From NCBI GenBank assembly GCA_002869565.1, contig PKUJ01000005.1, positions 29,542 to 93,541 of the forward strand: 64,000 nt of DNA, written 5' to 3'. Shown one piece after another: positions 47,028 through 56,229 of the stretch; within the stretch, counting starts at the first letter, position 1, and each line of letters opens with the position of its first letter. The position numbers were made by a program, and so were the translations under genes. The stretch is from Arcobacter sp. Its GTDB lineage: Bacteria > Campylobacterota > Campylobacteria > Campylobacterales > Arcobacteraceae. The notes beneath the pieces were generated by a model. The model ran no database searches. It was not told the origin of the DNA and saw only the letters and a program-made list of their open reading frames with translations.

Positions 47028-47424
47028 GATACTTATAGTTGATGATGTACAAAAAAATATTCAAATGGCCATGAATATTTTAAAAAATGAAGGTCATCAT
47101 ATGTATTATGCACAAAATGGAAAAAGAGCTTTATCATTAACTCAAGAAAATGATTTTGATTTAATTTTATTAGATATTATGATGCCTCAAATGAATGGAT
47201 ATGAGGTTTGTACAGAATTAAAACTTAATAAAAAGACAAAAGATATTCCAATCGTTTTTTTGTCAGGGAAAGATTCTTCTTCAGATATTGAAAAAGCGTA
47301 TGAAATTGGTGGTTTAGATTATGTTATAAAACCTTTTATTTCTATTGAACTAATAACAAAATCAAATACATATGTACGATTGAAAAACCTGGAAGATAAA
47401 TTTAAAATGAACAAGGATAAATAA
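47020..47424 (+). CDS. Single-domain response regulator
   Basis: A 134-residue receiver with I-V-D-D-V near the start, phospho-Asp in L-I-L-L-D-I-M-M-P and V-I-K-P-F for the conserved Lys. No output domain is present. The start lies inside the end of the hybrid kinase gene, and its stop shares a base with the next start (TAATG), so all three are co-translated. It is probably a phosphate shuttle or a sink for the hybrid kinase. Confidence 0.92.
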   Translation: MGKILIVDDVQKNIQMAMNILKNEGHHMYYAQNGKRALSLTQENDFDLILLDIMMPQMNGYEVCTELKLNKKTKDIPIVFLSGKDSSSDIEKAYEIGGLDYVIKPFISIELITKSNTYVRLKNLEDKFKMNKDK

Positions 47425-48578
47425 TGAAGATGAACGCCTACGATAATAAAATTTTAATTGTAGATGATAATCCTAAAAATTTACAAGTTGCCATGAATAT
47501 TTTAAAAGATTATAATGTTATTTATGCTCAGAGTGGAGAAAAAGCTTTAGAACTTGTATCAGAAAATGATTTTGATTTAATTTTACTTGACATAGTGATG
47601 CCTACAATGGATGGGTTTAAAGTCTGTGAAATTTTAAAGTCAGATGATAAAACAAAAGATATTCCAATTATATTTTTAACAGTTAAAGATGATGAGAAAG
47701 ATATTGTAAAAGGTTTAGAAGCTGGCGCAGTTGATTATCTCACTAAACCTTTTTATTCTGAAGTTTTATTAAAAAGAGTAGAACTCCATCTTCAATTAGC
47801 TACTTCATTTAAAGAACTAACTTCATTAAATGAAAATTTAAATGATATAGTTAGTAGACAAATTGAAGATATAAGAAAAAAAGACCAAATTTTATTTAAA
47901 CAATCAAAAATGCTAGCTATTAGTGAAATGATTGATATGATGTCAGAACAATTAACTTATCCTTTAGGATTAATAAAAATACAAAATCAAGGTTTAGAAT
48001 TAAAACTCTTGAATGATTTAATAACAAATGATGATATTGAACAGTCTATAAAAGTTACAAATGAACAATTAAATTATCTTGATATGTCGATAGATGATTT
48101 TAAAAGTTTTTTTAAACAAGATGCACAAAAAGATACTATAAATTTAAATGTGATGGTAGATAGAGTTTTATTGTTTTTTAAAGATACATTGATAAAAGAA
48201 AAAATTGAAGTGAGTGTAAAAGGAGATGTATATTTAAAAGTAGATTTTGTAAATAGCGAATTAAAACATGTATTAATGAAATTGATTTTTAATACTTTAT
48301 ACCTTTTAAAAACAGATAATCAAAATAAAAAAAAGATAGATATACTATTTGAAGAAGAAGAAGAATATATCCAACTTTATATTCAATCAAATATAAAAAA
48401 TGTAGATTATTTTGAATTGAATGAATTATTTGAAAAAAATGATATTAATATAAATGATACAACAGAGCTTAATTTGGGACTTCAACTTGTGAAAACACTT
48501 GTAGAAAAAAACTTTTCAACAATACATATTGAAAAAAGAAATGATAATATAAGTTATAGTATAAGATTTTATAAATAG
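47424..48578 (+). CDS. Receiver fused to a degenerate histidine kinase
   Basis: A 384-residue protein: an intact receiver (about 8-125, L-I-L-L-D-I-V-M-P, Y-L-T-K-P-F) followed by a kinase-like half. Where its relatives read A-H-Q-W-R-Q-P-L this one reads S-E-Q-L-T-Y-P-L, so the phospho-acceptor His is replaced by E175. The ATP domain keeps an N-box-like F-N-T-L but the usual D-N-A-G-G is S-N-I-K-N. It is therefore unlikely to phosphorylate and may be a receiver-driven scaffold or allosteric partner of the hybrid kinase just upstream. Confidence 0.88.
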   Translation: MKMNAYDNKILIVDDNPKNLQVAMNILKDYNVIYAQSGEKALELVSENDFDLILLDIVMPTMDGFKVCEILKSDDKTKDIPIIFLTVKDDEKDIVKGLEAGAVDYLTKPFYSEVLLKRVELHLQLATSFKELTSLNENLNDIVSRQIEDIRKKDQILFKQSKMLAISEMIDMMSEQLTYPLGLIKIQNQGLELKLLNDLITNDDIEQSIKVTNEQLNYLDMSIDDFKSFFKQDAQKDTINLNVMVDRVLLFFKDTLIKEKIEVSVKGDVYLKVDFVNSELKHVLMKLIFNTLYLLKTDNQNKKKIDILFEEEEEYIQLYIQSNIKNVDYFELNELFEKNDININDTTELNLGLQLVKTLVEKNFSTIHIEKRNDNISYSIRFYK

Positions 48579-48681
48579 AAATATTCAATAAAAATTAAAA
48601 GAAAATATTATATTTTAAATTAATCAGTAGTTTTTTTTCTTTGGCTACAATTTTTCAAATATTATACTATTTGAGGAAATT

Positions 48682-49536
48682 ATGAATTATAATAAATTAA
48701 CACCTGAAGAATCTTATGTTATTGATAGTAAGGGAACAGAAAGACCATTCTCTGGAAAATATAATGATTTTTATGAAAAAGGTATCTTCAAATGTAAAAA
48801 ATGTGGAGAAGCTTTATATAAATCAGAAGATAAATTTTCATCAGGGTGTGGATGGCCAAGTTTTGATGATGAAATTGAAGGATCTGTGAAAAGAATTACA
48901 GATAGTGATGGCATAAGAGTAGAAATTGTATGTAACTCTTGTGGAGCACATTTAGGACATGTTTTTGAAGGTGAAGGCTTTAGTGAAAAAAATACAAGAC
49001 ATTGTGTAAATTCTATTTCTTTGAAGTTTGAGAGTTATGATAAAAATTGTAAAGATCATGCCTTGGCATATTTTGCAGCGGGATGTTTCTGGGGTGTTGA
49101 ATATCATTTTGAAAAATTAAAAGGTGTAAATTCGGCTATTTCTGGATATATGGGTGGACATCTTGAAAATCCAGATTATCATTCAGTTTGTACGGGAAGA
49201 ACGGGACATTTAGAAGTTGTAAAAGTTGATTATGATGAATGTCAAATTAGTTTTGAAGAATTAAGTAAAGTATTTTTTGAAATACATGATTTTACTCAAG
49301 CTAATGGGCAAGGTCCTGATATTGGAAGTCAATATCTTTCTGCCATTTTCTATGAAGATGAAGCACAAAAAAGAGTAGCTTTAGAATTGATAGATAAATT
49401 AGAAGATATGAATTATAAAGTTGCAACTTCATTGTACGAAGTTTCTAAATTTTATGAAGCAGAAGATTATCATCAAGATTATTATTCAAAGACAGGAAAA
49501 ACTCCATATTGTCATAGTTATAGAAAAGTTTTTTAA
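48682..49536 (+). CDS. msrBA: Fused methionine sulfoxide reductase MsrB-MsrA
   Basis: A 284-residue two-domain repair enzyme. The N-terminal MsrB domain (about 3-120) has zinc pairs F-K-C-K-K-C-G and C-N-S-C-G and catalytic C108 in R-H-C-V-N-S. The C-terminal MsrA domain (about 125-284) has catalytic C135 in G-C-F-W-G. It reduces both Met-R-O and Met-S-O. The domain order B then A is the reverse of the common A-B fusion. No signal peptide is visible, so it should be cytoplasmic. It ends at a bidirectional hairpin. Confidence 0.95.
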   Translation: MNYNKLTPEESYVIDSKGTERPFSGKYNDFYEKGIFKCKKCGEALYKSEDKFSSGCGWPSFDDEIEGSVKRITDSDGIRVEIVCNSCGAHLGHVFEGEGFSEKNTRHCVNSISLKFESYDKNCKDHALAYFAAGCFWGVEYHFEKLKGVNSAISGYMGGHLENPDYHSVCTGRTGHLEVVKVDYDECQISFEELSKVFFEIHDFTQANGQGPDIGSQYLSAIFYEDEAQKRVALELIDKLEDMNYKVATSLYEVSKFYEAEDYHQDYYSKTGKTPYCHSYRKVF

Positions 49537-49542
49537 ATAGTA

Positions 49543-49574
49543 ATATAAAGATATCTTTTCAGATATCTTTATAT
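49543..49574. terminator. Bidirectional terminator after msrBA
   Basis: A perfect 13-base stem, ATATAAAGATATC and GATATCTTTATAT, with a six-base loop, lies between two converging genes. Confidence 0.8.
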
Positions 49575-49575
49575 T

Positions 49576-49914
49576 TTAGACTACTCCAAGTATATAATAT
49601 ACTGGTTTATTATCAATTTTTTGTAAATCTACGTTATATTTATTTGCCCAATGAGAAACTTCCTCATGGAATTCTTCAATTATTTCATTTGCATCATTTT
49701 CATCACATTTGATTTTTAAAAAATCTGATGAATTTGAAAGTGCTACATAAGCGTTCATTTTTTTAAGATGATCATTTAAACTAATAATATGTTTAGAAAA
49801 TTTATCGAAATCTTTTGTTGTATTAATTGCAAGTTCAGCTTGTTTAAGTGAAGAATCACTTTTTGCATAACCTAATTGAGATAATAAAACTTCAGGTGAT
49901 ATATCTAATTGCAT
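49576..49914 (-). CDS. Hypothetical small soluble protein
   Basis: A 112-residue protein of unknown family, predicted mostly helical with a long central helix (about 25-55) and a C-terminal beta-like end P-V-Y-Y-I-L-G-V. It has one Cys and no signal peptide. It starts after AAAGGAG at good spacing, which supports it as a real gene. Neighbours give no clue to function. Confidence 0.65.
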   Translation of the reverse strand: MQLDISPEVLLSQLGYAKSDSSLKQAELAINTTKDFDKFSKHIISLNDHLKKMNAYVALSNSSDFLKIKCDENDANEIIEEFHEEVSHWANKYNVDLQKIDNKPVYYILGVV

Positions 49915-50110
49915 ATTGCTCCTTTTTAATATATTAAGAGCAAATATTAGCGAAAAAAATGTAAATATGACTTTAAAAAATATATATAATATGACTTTCT
50001 TTTTAGAAGTTTTTCTTCTATAAGATAAATAATAAGTAGATAAGATCGCTTATAACATTTCTATAAGGAATTAAATTATAATATATTAGATTACAAGAAG
50101 AAAGAGAACT

Positions 50111-51901
50111 TTGAAAAAAAGTAATTATAGAATAGTCACAATTATTACATATCTTATCATCTCTGTTTTAGCTGTCTCTATGACATCTAAATATCTTATT
50201 ACAAAAGAACAAGAATTATTAAGTAAAAAATATGATGCTATCTCGAAAAATCTTCAAGAAAAATTAAAATCCTTAGTAGAAAAAAAGAAAAATGCAACTT
50301 TAGCTTTGACTATAACATTGGCAAATAACACTGATGTAAAAGAGATTATTAGAAATAAGACTTTTCTTAATAACAAATTAAATAAACTATCGTTACTTCT
50401 TAGAAAAGAGACAGATTTTAAGAATGTATGGTTTCATGTCATAGATAATAAAGGTTTTTCTGTATTTAGAAGTTGGTCTGAAAAGAAAAATGATAATCTT
50501 TTGAAAGTTAGAAAAGACATAAAAGATATGGTTCAAGAGCCAAAAATTAAAAGTACAATAAGTGTTGGTAAATATGATATAACTTTTAAAGCAATGGTTC
50601 CTATTTATGTTGATAATAAATTTATTGGAATTATAGAGTCAATTACACATTTTAATTCAATTACAAGAGGCTTAAGAATTTCTAATAAGCTTGAACCTAT
50701 AATTGTTTTAGAAGAAAAATTTACAGAGCAATTAAAATATCCATTTACAAAACTCTTTGTAGATAATCATTATATTGCAAATATCTCTGCAAATAAAGAA
50801 ATACTAAAGTATATGAATGATTATGGTATCAAAAAAATAGTTAATTCTGATGAATATATAGTAAATTCAAAATATTTGATTATAAAATATCCTTTATATT
50901 TTGATAATATTAAGCTTGCGACTTTTGTTCTTTTTAAAGATTTGAAATTTATTGATTCAATTTCAATAGAAGAATATAAGAAAAATGTGTTTTATTATCT
51001 AGGACTATTCATTATTCTGCTTGGATTGATTTTATATGTTATTAGTTATTACTTATATTCAAGAGAAATTACAAAATTATATAATCGTTTAAATAAAAAT
51101 CAGGAAGAATTAAAAAAATTAAATGAATCTTTAAAACAAACAGTTGAAGATGAAATTGCAAAAAATGATAGAAAAAATAAAATTATGTTTCATCAAAGTA
51201 AACAAGCTGCAATGGGTGAAATGATTGGGAATATTGCCCATCAATGGAGACAACCTTTATCAATTATTACTACTGCTGCATCAGGAATAAAACTCAAAAA
51301 AGAGTTGGATATTCTTGAAAGAAAAGAAGAGTTTGAGATTTTAGAATCAATTATTGATTCAGCAAATTATTTATCAAATACAATTGATGACTTTAGAGAT
51401 TTCTTTTCTCCTAATAAAGAAAAAAAATTATTCAATACAGAATACTTATTTAATAAAGTAATGAATCTTATAGAAAAGGAATTTTCTAATAAAGATATAT
51501 ATATTATAAAAGAAATTAGTTCTTGTAAAATTGCAAGTTATGAAAATGAGCTTTTGCAGGTGATTATTAATCTTTTAAATAATTCAAGAGATGAATTAAT
51601 AAATAGAAATGATTTAGAAAATAAGTATGTCTTTTTAAAAAGTTATAAAACAAATACCAAATTTGTAATTGAAATAAAAGATAATGCAGGTGGGATTAAT
51701 GAAAAAATAATTGATAGAATATTTGAGCCATATTTTACTACTAAACATCAAAGTCAGGGTACAGGCATTGGTCTATACATGAGTGACGAGATTATTTCGA
51801 AACATATGAATGGAAATATAAGTGTAAAAAACTTAGAGTATGAGTATAAAAGTGAAATATATTTTGGAGCCTGTTTCAAAATTGAAATTCCTATTGAATA
51901 A
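50111..51901 (+). CDS. Sensor histidine kinase with Cache-like periplasmic domain
   Basis: A 596-residue kinase starting at TTG. Helices near 9-27 and 292-313 enclose a periplasmic domain of about 260 residues with the Cache-like phrase V-W-F-H-V-I-D-N-K-G and F-K-A-M-V-P-I-Y. A coiled coil follows, then H377 in N-I-A-H-Q-W-R-Q-P-L and the ATP domain with D-N-A-G-G-I and Q-G-T-G-I-G-L-Y-M. No receiver is fused and no regulator is adjacent. The signal is unknown, probably a small molecule bound by the Cache-type domain. Confidence 0.9.
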   Translation: MKKSNYRIVTIITYLIISVLAVSMTSKYLITKEQELLSKKYDAISKNLQEKLKSLVEKKKNATLALTITLANNTDVKEIIRNKTFLNNKLNKLSLLLRKETDFKNVWFHVIDNKGFSVFRSWSEKKNDNLLKVRKDIKDMVQEPKIKSTISVGKYDITFKAMVPIYVDNKFIGIIESITHFNSITRGLRISNKLEPIIVLEEKFTEQLKYPFTKLFVDNHYIANISANKEILKYMNDYGIKKIVNSDEYIVNSKYLIIKYPLYFDNIKLATFVLFKDLKFIDSISIEEYKKNVFYYLGLFIILLGLILYVISYYLYSREITKLYNRLNKNQEELKKLNESLKQTVEDEIAKNDRKNKIMFHQSKQAAMGEMIGNIAHQWRQPLSIITTAASGIKLKKELDILERKEEFEILESIIDSANYLSNTIDDFRDFFSPNKEKKLFNTEYLFNKVMNLIEKEFSNKDIYIIKEISSCKIASYENELLQVIINLLNNSRDELINRNDLENKYVFLKSYKTNTKFVIEIKDNAGGINEKIIDRIFEPYFTTKHQSQGTGIGLYMSDEIISKHMNGNISVKNLEYEYKSEIYFGACFKIEIPIE

Positions 51902-51963
51902 TATATAAAAATTTGAATTAATTTATATATTTAGTTTACTTAAAAAAATTATAAAGGTAATTT

Positions 51964-52278
51964 ATGAGTGTTTTATTGAATATAGCAATGTTTCCAACTG
52001 ATCATGGTGAGAGTAAAAGTGAATATGTATCTCAAGTAATTAAAGTGATAAGAGAGTGTGGATATCCTTATCAATTAACTCCCATGGCAACAATAATTGA
52101 AACTGAGGAATTATCACAGGCCTTAGCAATAATTCAAAAGTGTTATGATGTATTAGAAGATTTAGATTGTAATAGAGTCTATTCTATAATTACTTTTGAT
52201 ATTAGAAAAGGGCATGATAATAGATTAAAATCAAAAGTAGAATCTATTGAAAGTAAAATTGGTGAGGTTTCAAAATAG
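51964..52278 (+). CDS. MTH1187/DUF77-family thiamine-binding-like protein
   Basis: A 104-residue ferredoxin-like-fold protein with the family features N-I-A-M-F-P-T-D, S-x-Y-V-S-Q-V-I-K-V-I and Y-Q-L-T-P-M-A-T-I-I-E. Relatives bind thiamine or a related pyrimidine. It stands after a kinase gene by 62 bases and converges with rnhB. Any role with the NMT1-like kinase at 38 kb is speculation. Confidence 0.82.
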   Translation: MSVLLNIAMFPTDHGESKSEYVSQVIKVIRECGYPYQLTPMATIIETEELSQALAIIQKCYDVLEDLDCNRVYSIITFDIRKGHDNRLKSKVESIESKIGEVSK

Positions 52279-52296
52279 TCTAAAATAGACTTTTTT
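52277..52296. terminator. Small hairpin between converging genes
   Basis: AGTCTA and TAGACT flank three A residues and run into six T. It overlaps the rnhB stop codon. Confidence 0.55.
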
Positions 52297-52852
52297 GAAG
52301 ACCAATATTTTCTTCACCTAAAGCTTTGAGTTTAAAAGATACTCTGTGCTCCTCACATCTTCCAAACTTTTTAATTTTTTCTACATGTGCTTTAGTTCCG
52401 TAACCTTTGTGTTTTTCAAAATTATATTTAGGGTATTTGGGGGCAATTTCACACATAAATCTATCTCTACTTACTTTAGCTAGAATTGATGCGGCGCTTA
52501 CTTCTTGAACAGTAGCATCTGCTTTAATTTTATGTTGAAGAGTATTTATTCCAAAAGAAGTGTTTCCATCCATTAAAAAATTATTAGAATATTTTTCTAA
52601 AGTTTCCATTATCTCTAAAATAGAATTTTTCAAACAAATTGATAGTCCTCTTTCGTCAATCTCTTTTGCATGAGTAAATACAATATGATAATGGCAGTTA
52701 TTTTTTATTTCATCAAAAAGTTTTTCACGTTTTTTTTCACTTAAAACTTTTGAATCATTTAATCCTTCAATATTTTTTATTATAATTGCTCCTGCAACTA
52801 CCAATGGCCCTGCAATTGGACCTCTTCCTGCCTCATCAATACCACACAACAT
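52280..52852 (-). CDS. rnhB: Ribonuclease HII
   Basis: A 190-residue enzyme that removes ribonucleotides and RNA from RNA-DNA hybrids. The catalytic acidic residues are seen in C-G-I-D-E-A-G-R-G-P-I-A-G at the start, A-D-A-T near 110 and S-I-L-A-K-V-S-R-D-R. The closing K-H-K-G-Y-G-T-K-A-H motif is typical of RNase HII. Length is normal. It is divergent from the binding-protein gene at 52.9 kb. Confidence 0.96.
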   Translation of the reverse strand: MLCGIDEAGRGPIAGPLVVAGAIIIKNIEGLNDSKVLSEKKREKLFDEIKNNCHYHIVFTHAKEIDERGLSICLKNSILEIMETLEKYSNNFLMDGNTSFGINTLQHKIKADATVQEVSAASILAKVSRDRFMCEIAPKYPKYNFEKHKGYGTKAHVEKIKKFGRCEEHRVSFKLKALGEENIGLQKSLF

Positions 52853-52918
52853 ACTATCTCCTAAAATTATTTCAAATTGTAGTATAATGTAACAAAGTAA
52901 TTACTTTGGAGAGTATGT

Positions 52919-54019
52919 ATGAAAAGAGTTCTTATACTAATATTTTTACTCCTAAGCATAATTGGTATATACCTATTATTTCAAAATGATGAAGAAAAAG
53001 TAAAAATTGGTTTTGTGGGCGCATTAACGGGTAAATATTCAGTTTTAGGCAATGCTATGATAAATGGAGTATTTTTAGCTTTTGAAGAAGAAAACTATAA
53101 AATAGCTAACAAAAAAATTGAAATTATTTTAAAAGATGATAAACAAGATGAATCATTAAATAAAAAAATTATAAATGAATTTATTAAACAAGATGTTAAA
53201 ATTGTTATAGGTAATGTTACAAGTTCTATGAGTAAAATTTCAATGTCAATTATAAATAAACATAAAGATATGTTTATGATTTCAGCAGCTTCTGACTCAA
53301 ATGAGTTTTCAGGAAAAGATGACCAATTTTTTAGAGTTCATGTAGCAAACAACGCCCAAAGATTTGACTCTTTTACTAATTATATTTTAGAAAATGGCTA
53401 TAAAAATGTATATGGAATATATGATCCTTTTAATGCAACTTATACACTGGATTATTTGGTGAATTTTGAAAAAAGTTTTATTTTAAATGGTGGAGATAAA
53501 TTTTTAAAATATGCAAAAACAAATGATAATCCAGAAAAATTAATAAAAGATATAAAAGAAAAAAATCCAGATATTATTGTGATGTGCGCAAATTCTGTTG
53601 ACGCTGCAAGAGTTATCCAATATATAAGATTAAAAGGTTTAGATATCCAATTTGCCCTAGCTGAATGGGCGAGAACACCATCTTTTTTAGAAAATACAGG
53701 TAAAACTTCAGAGGGAACCATTTTTAATATTGATTATGATGAAGAATCAACTAATCCAAGATATCTTGATTTTGTAAAAAGATACAAAAAAAAATATAAT
53801 CAAAATCCATCAATGTACGCAGCTAAAGCATATGAGTTATCTAAAATCATAATTGACTCTTTAAAAAGAGGAAAAGTATCAGATATGAAAAAAAATGTTT
53901 TGGAAAAAAGAACTTTTGAAGGTTTACAAGATAATATTATTTTTGATGAGTATGGTGATGTTATAAGAGAGTTTTATAATTTTAGAGTAAAAGATGGGAA
54001 ATATTTAAAAGTAAAATGA
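52919..54019 (+). CDS. Periplasmic Leu/Ile/Val-type binding protein paired with a kinase
   Basis: A 366-residue class I periplasmic binding protein with an N-terminal anchor or signal (about 3-20). The mature part has V-K-I-G-F-V-G-A-L-T-G-K-Y-S and I-V-I-G-N-V-T-S-S-M-S, as in branched-chain amino acid or amide receptors. No ABC transporter is beside it. Its stop overlaps the start of a histidine kinase (ATGA), so it probably acts as that kinase's ligand-binding partner. The stop is TGA. Confidence 0.88.
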   Translation: MKRVLILIFLLLSIIGIYLLFQNDEEKVKIGFVGALTGKYSVLGNAMINGVFLAFEEENYKIANKKIEIILKDDKQDESLNKKIINEFIKQDVKIVIGNVTSSMSKISMSIINKHKDMFMISAASDSNEFSGKDDQFFRVHVANNAQRFDSFTNYILENGYKNVYGIYDPFNATYTLDYLVNFEKSFILNGGDKFLKYAKTNDNPEKLIKDIKEKNPDIIVMCANSVDAARVIQYIRLKGLDIQFALAEWARTPSFLENTGKTSEGTIFNIDYDEESTNPRYLDFVKRYKKKYNQNPSMYAAKAYELSKIIIDSLKRGKVSDMKKNVLEKRTFEGLQDNIIFDEYGDVIREFYNFRVKDGKYLKVK

Positions 54020-56142
54020 AGAATAAAAGTTTAAAAAAAGAAATACAAAAACTTATAATTGTTTTTTCTATATTTGTAATTGTAGTTATTGGAATTATTG
54101 CAATTGTAAATCAATATAATTCAAAAATAAAAGAAATTAAACATAATCAAAATCTTGTATTGAAACAAGTTGAAGAAGAGATAAATAATCTTACACTAAA
54201 GATTGAATTTGTAGCAAATTATATTTCAAATAATTATCCTGGAAATAAGGATTTACTTAAAAATGTTGTGGATACAAATTTAAATATTTCATCAATATTA
54301 GTCTTAAGTAAAGAGGGTATTATTGAAGATTTTTATGCTTTATCAAATTTGAATATAAATAAGGGCTTTGATTATTCAAAAAAAGAATATTTTAAAAAAA
54401 TAAAAAAATCATCAGATACTTATTGGTCAAATGTTTTTTTATCAACTGTTAATGAAGTCCCTTCTATTTCATATAGTTTTAAAATGAATGATAAAATTGG
54501 TGTATTTATGATTAATATATCTGAGTTATCAAATTTTATGTTAAGATTTAAAAATCATAATGGTTCTCATATGATAAGAATTTATGATAAAAATGGAATT
54601 ATTATTGTAAATCCCGATAATAAGCAATTAGTATTAGAGCGTTTTAATGTTAGGTATTCAGAAGTTTTTACAAAATTGATTAATATAAAACAAGCTTTTG
54701 AGCATGCAATTTTTAAAAATAAAAATGGAGAAAAAAGTCAATTTGGTTCCTATACTAAAATAGAAAAAACAGCTTGGTATGTTATTGTTAGAGAGAGTCA
54801 TAATTATATTTTAAAATCATTAGATACTATTGTTTATTATTTTGCATTTGCAATTTTACTATTTATAATTATCTCAATTTTTTTATCTTTAAGAATTTCA
54901 AAAAATATTTTTAAATCATTTGATGATATGCAAGATATCACTTCTAAAATTGCTTCTGGCGATTATAATGTAAAACTCAAAATCAGTGAATATGACGAAT
55001 TCAATAAATTGTTAGAAAGTTTTAACAGTATGCAAATAGAAATTGATAAAAGAGAAGATATTTTAGAAAATTCATTGGCTAGTTTTAAAGCACTTTTTAA
55101 TTCGACTATGGAATCAGTCATGCTACATGAAAATGGAATATGTTTTGATGTTAATGATGTTACTTTAAAGCTATTTAGAGCAAAATCTAAAGATGAATTA
55201 ATAGGAAAAAAAATAGCTGATTTTATAACAGAAGAGTCCAAAGAAATTTTAAAAGCAAATATTGATAGGGAGACTGAGACTTATGAACTTGGAATTATAA
55301 GAGTTGATGGAACAAGAATAGATGCCTTGGTTCAAGGTAAATTTTTAGAACTAAATGGAAGAGTCGTAAAAGTTTCTGCAATTATTGATATAACTGAATT
55401 AAAAAGAAAAGATCAATTACTTTTTCAACAAAGTAAAATGGCTTCAATGGGTGAAATGATAGGAAATATTGCCCATCAATGGAGACAACCTTTAAGTATA
55501 ATTAGTACTTGTGCTAGTGGAGTAAAATTTGAAAAAGAGTTTGCAGTTTTAAGTGATGAAAGATTAAATGAATCAATGGATATGATTGTTAAGAATACAC
55601 AATATTTATCAAAAACTATTGATGATTTCAGAAATTTTTTTAGATCAGATAAAAAAATAGAAGAATTCACATTAGAAGATATTCTTAATAAAGCACTTCT
55701 TCTTTTAAACTCAAGTCTTAAAAGTCATGAGATTAATATAGTGACAAAATTTTCAGATAGTGAATTTAAATTAAAAGGTTATCCAAATGAGTTTATTCAA
55801 GTATTAATTAATATCATAAATAATTCAAAAGATGCATTTATATCCAATAAGATAGAAAATAGATATATCGAAATTGAAGAAATAAATGATAAAAATTTAT
55901 ATAGGCTACATATAAAAGATAATGCAGGTGGCATTGCTCCAAATATTATAGATAGGATATTTGATCCTTACTTTACAACTAAACATAAATCTAAGGGAAC
56001 AGGAATTGGATTGTATATGAGTCATCAAATTATTGTTGACCATATGAAAGGTAATATTTTTGTAAAAAATATTGAAATAGAGTCTCCTTGTGGTCTTTCC
56101 CTGGGCTCTTGTTTTTGTATAGAATTTGATAAAAATATTTAA
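54016..56142 (+). CDS. Sensor histidine kinase with periplasmic Cache, HAMP and PAS domains
   Basis: A 708-residue kinase. Helices near 12-32 and 272-292 enclose a dCache-type domain (W-S-N-V-F-L-S-T-V-N-E-V-P-S). A HAMP linker (about 295-345), a PAS domain (about 355-460) and the kinase core follow, with H487 in N-I-A-H-Q-W-R-Q-P-L-S-I-I and D-N-A-G-G-I. Translational coupling to the binding protein upstream suggests that the loaded binding protein docks on its outer domain. No response regulator is adjacent. Confidence 0.9.
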   Translation: MKNKSLKKEIQKLIIVFSIFVIVVIGIIAIVNQYNSKIKEIKHNQNLVLKQVEEEINNLTLKIEFVANYISNNYPGNKDLLKNVVDTNLNISSILVLSKEGIIEDFYALSNLNINKGFDYSKKEYFKKIKKSSDTYWSNVFLSTVNEVPSISYSFKMNDKIGVFMINISELSNFMLRFKNHNGSHMIRIYDKNGIIIVNPDNKQLVLERFNVRYSEVFTKLINIKQAFEHAIFKNKNGEKSQFGSYTKIEKTAWYVIVRESHNYILKSLDTIVYYFAFAILLFIIISIFLSLRISKNIFKSFDDMQDITSKIASGDYNVKLKISEYDEFNKLLESFNSMQIEIDKREDILENSLASFKALFNSTMESVMLHENGICFDVNDVTLKLFRAKSKDELIGKKIADFITEESKEILKANIDRETETYELGIIRVDGTRIDALVQGKFLELNGRVVKVSAIIDITELKRKDQLLFQQSKMASMGEMIGNIAHQWRQPLSIISTCASGVKFEKEFAVLSDERLNESMDMIVKNTQYLSKTIDDFRNFFRSDKKIEEFTLEDILNKALLLLNSSLKSHEINIVTKFSDSEFKLKGYPNEFIQVLINIINNSKDAFISNKIENRYIEIEEINDKNLYRLHIKDNAGGIAPNIIDRIFDPYFTTKHKSKGTGIGLYMSHQIIVDHMKGNIFVKNIEIESPCGLSLGSCFCIEFDKNI

Positions 56143-56166
56143 CATAGCTATATATATAATATTTAA

Positions 56167-56197
56167 CTTGACAAATATACACTCAAGTAGCTATAAT
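56167..56197 (+). promoter_or_regulatory. clpB promoter with HspR-type (HAIR) operator
   Basis: CTTGACA (56167-56173), seven bases, then ACTCAAG (56181-56187) match the HspR consensus CTTGAGT-N7-ACTCAAG at 12 of 14 positions. The left arm contains the -35 TTGACA (56168-56173), and TATAAT (56192-56197) follows with an 18-base spacer. HspR binding would block the promoter until heat shock. Confidence 0.75.
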
Positions 56198-56229
56198 TCT
56201 TTTAGCAGTTAAATAAAAGGAGTGCTAAA

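Noticed and set aside
49984..50008. Possible third copy of the 15.4/19.4-kb repeat (TATAATATGACTTTCTTTTTAG)
   Set aside because: The TTGAG block and GTCGC end are missing. The likeness is limited to TATAAT and a T-rich run.
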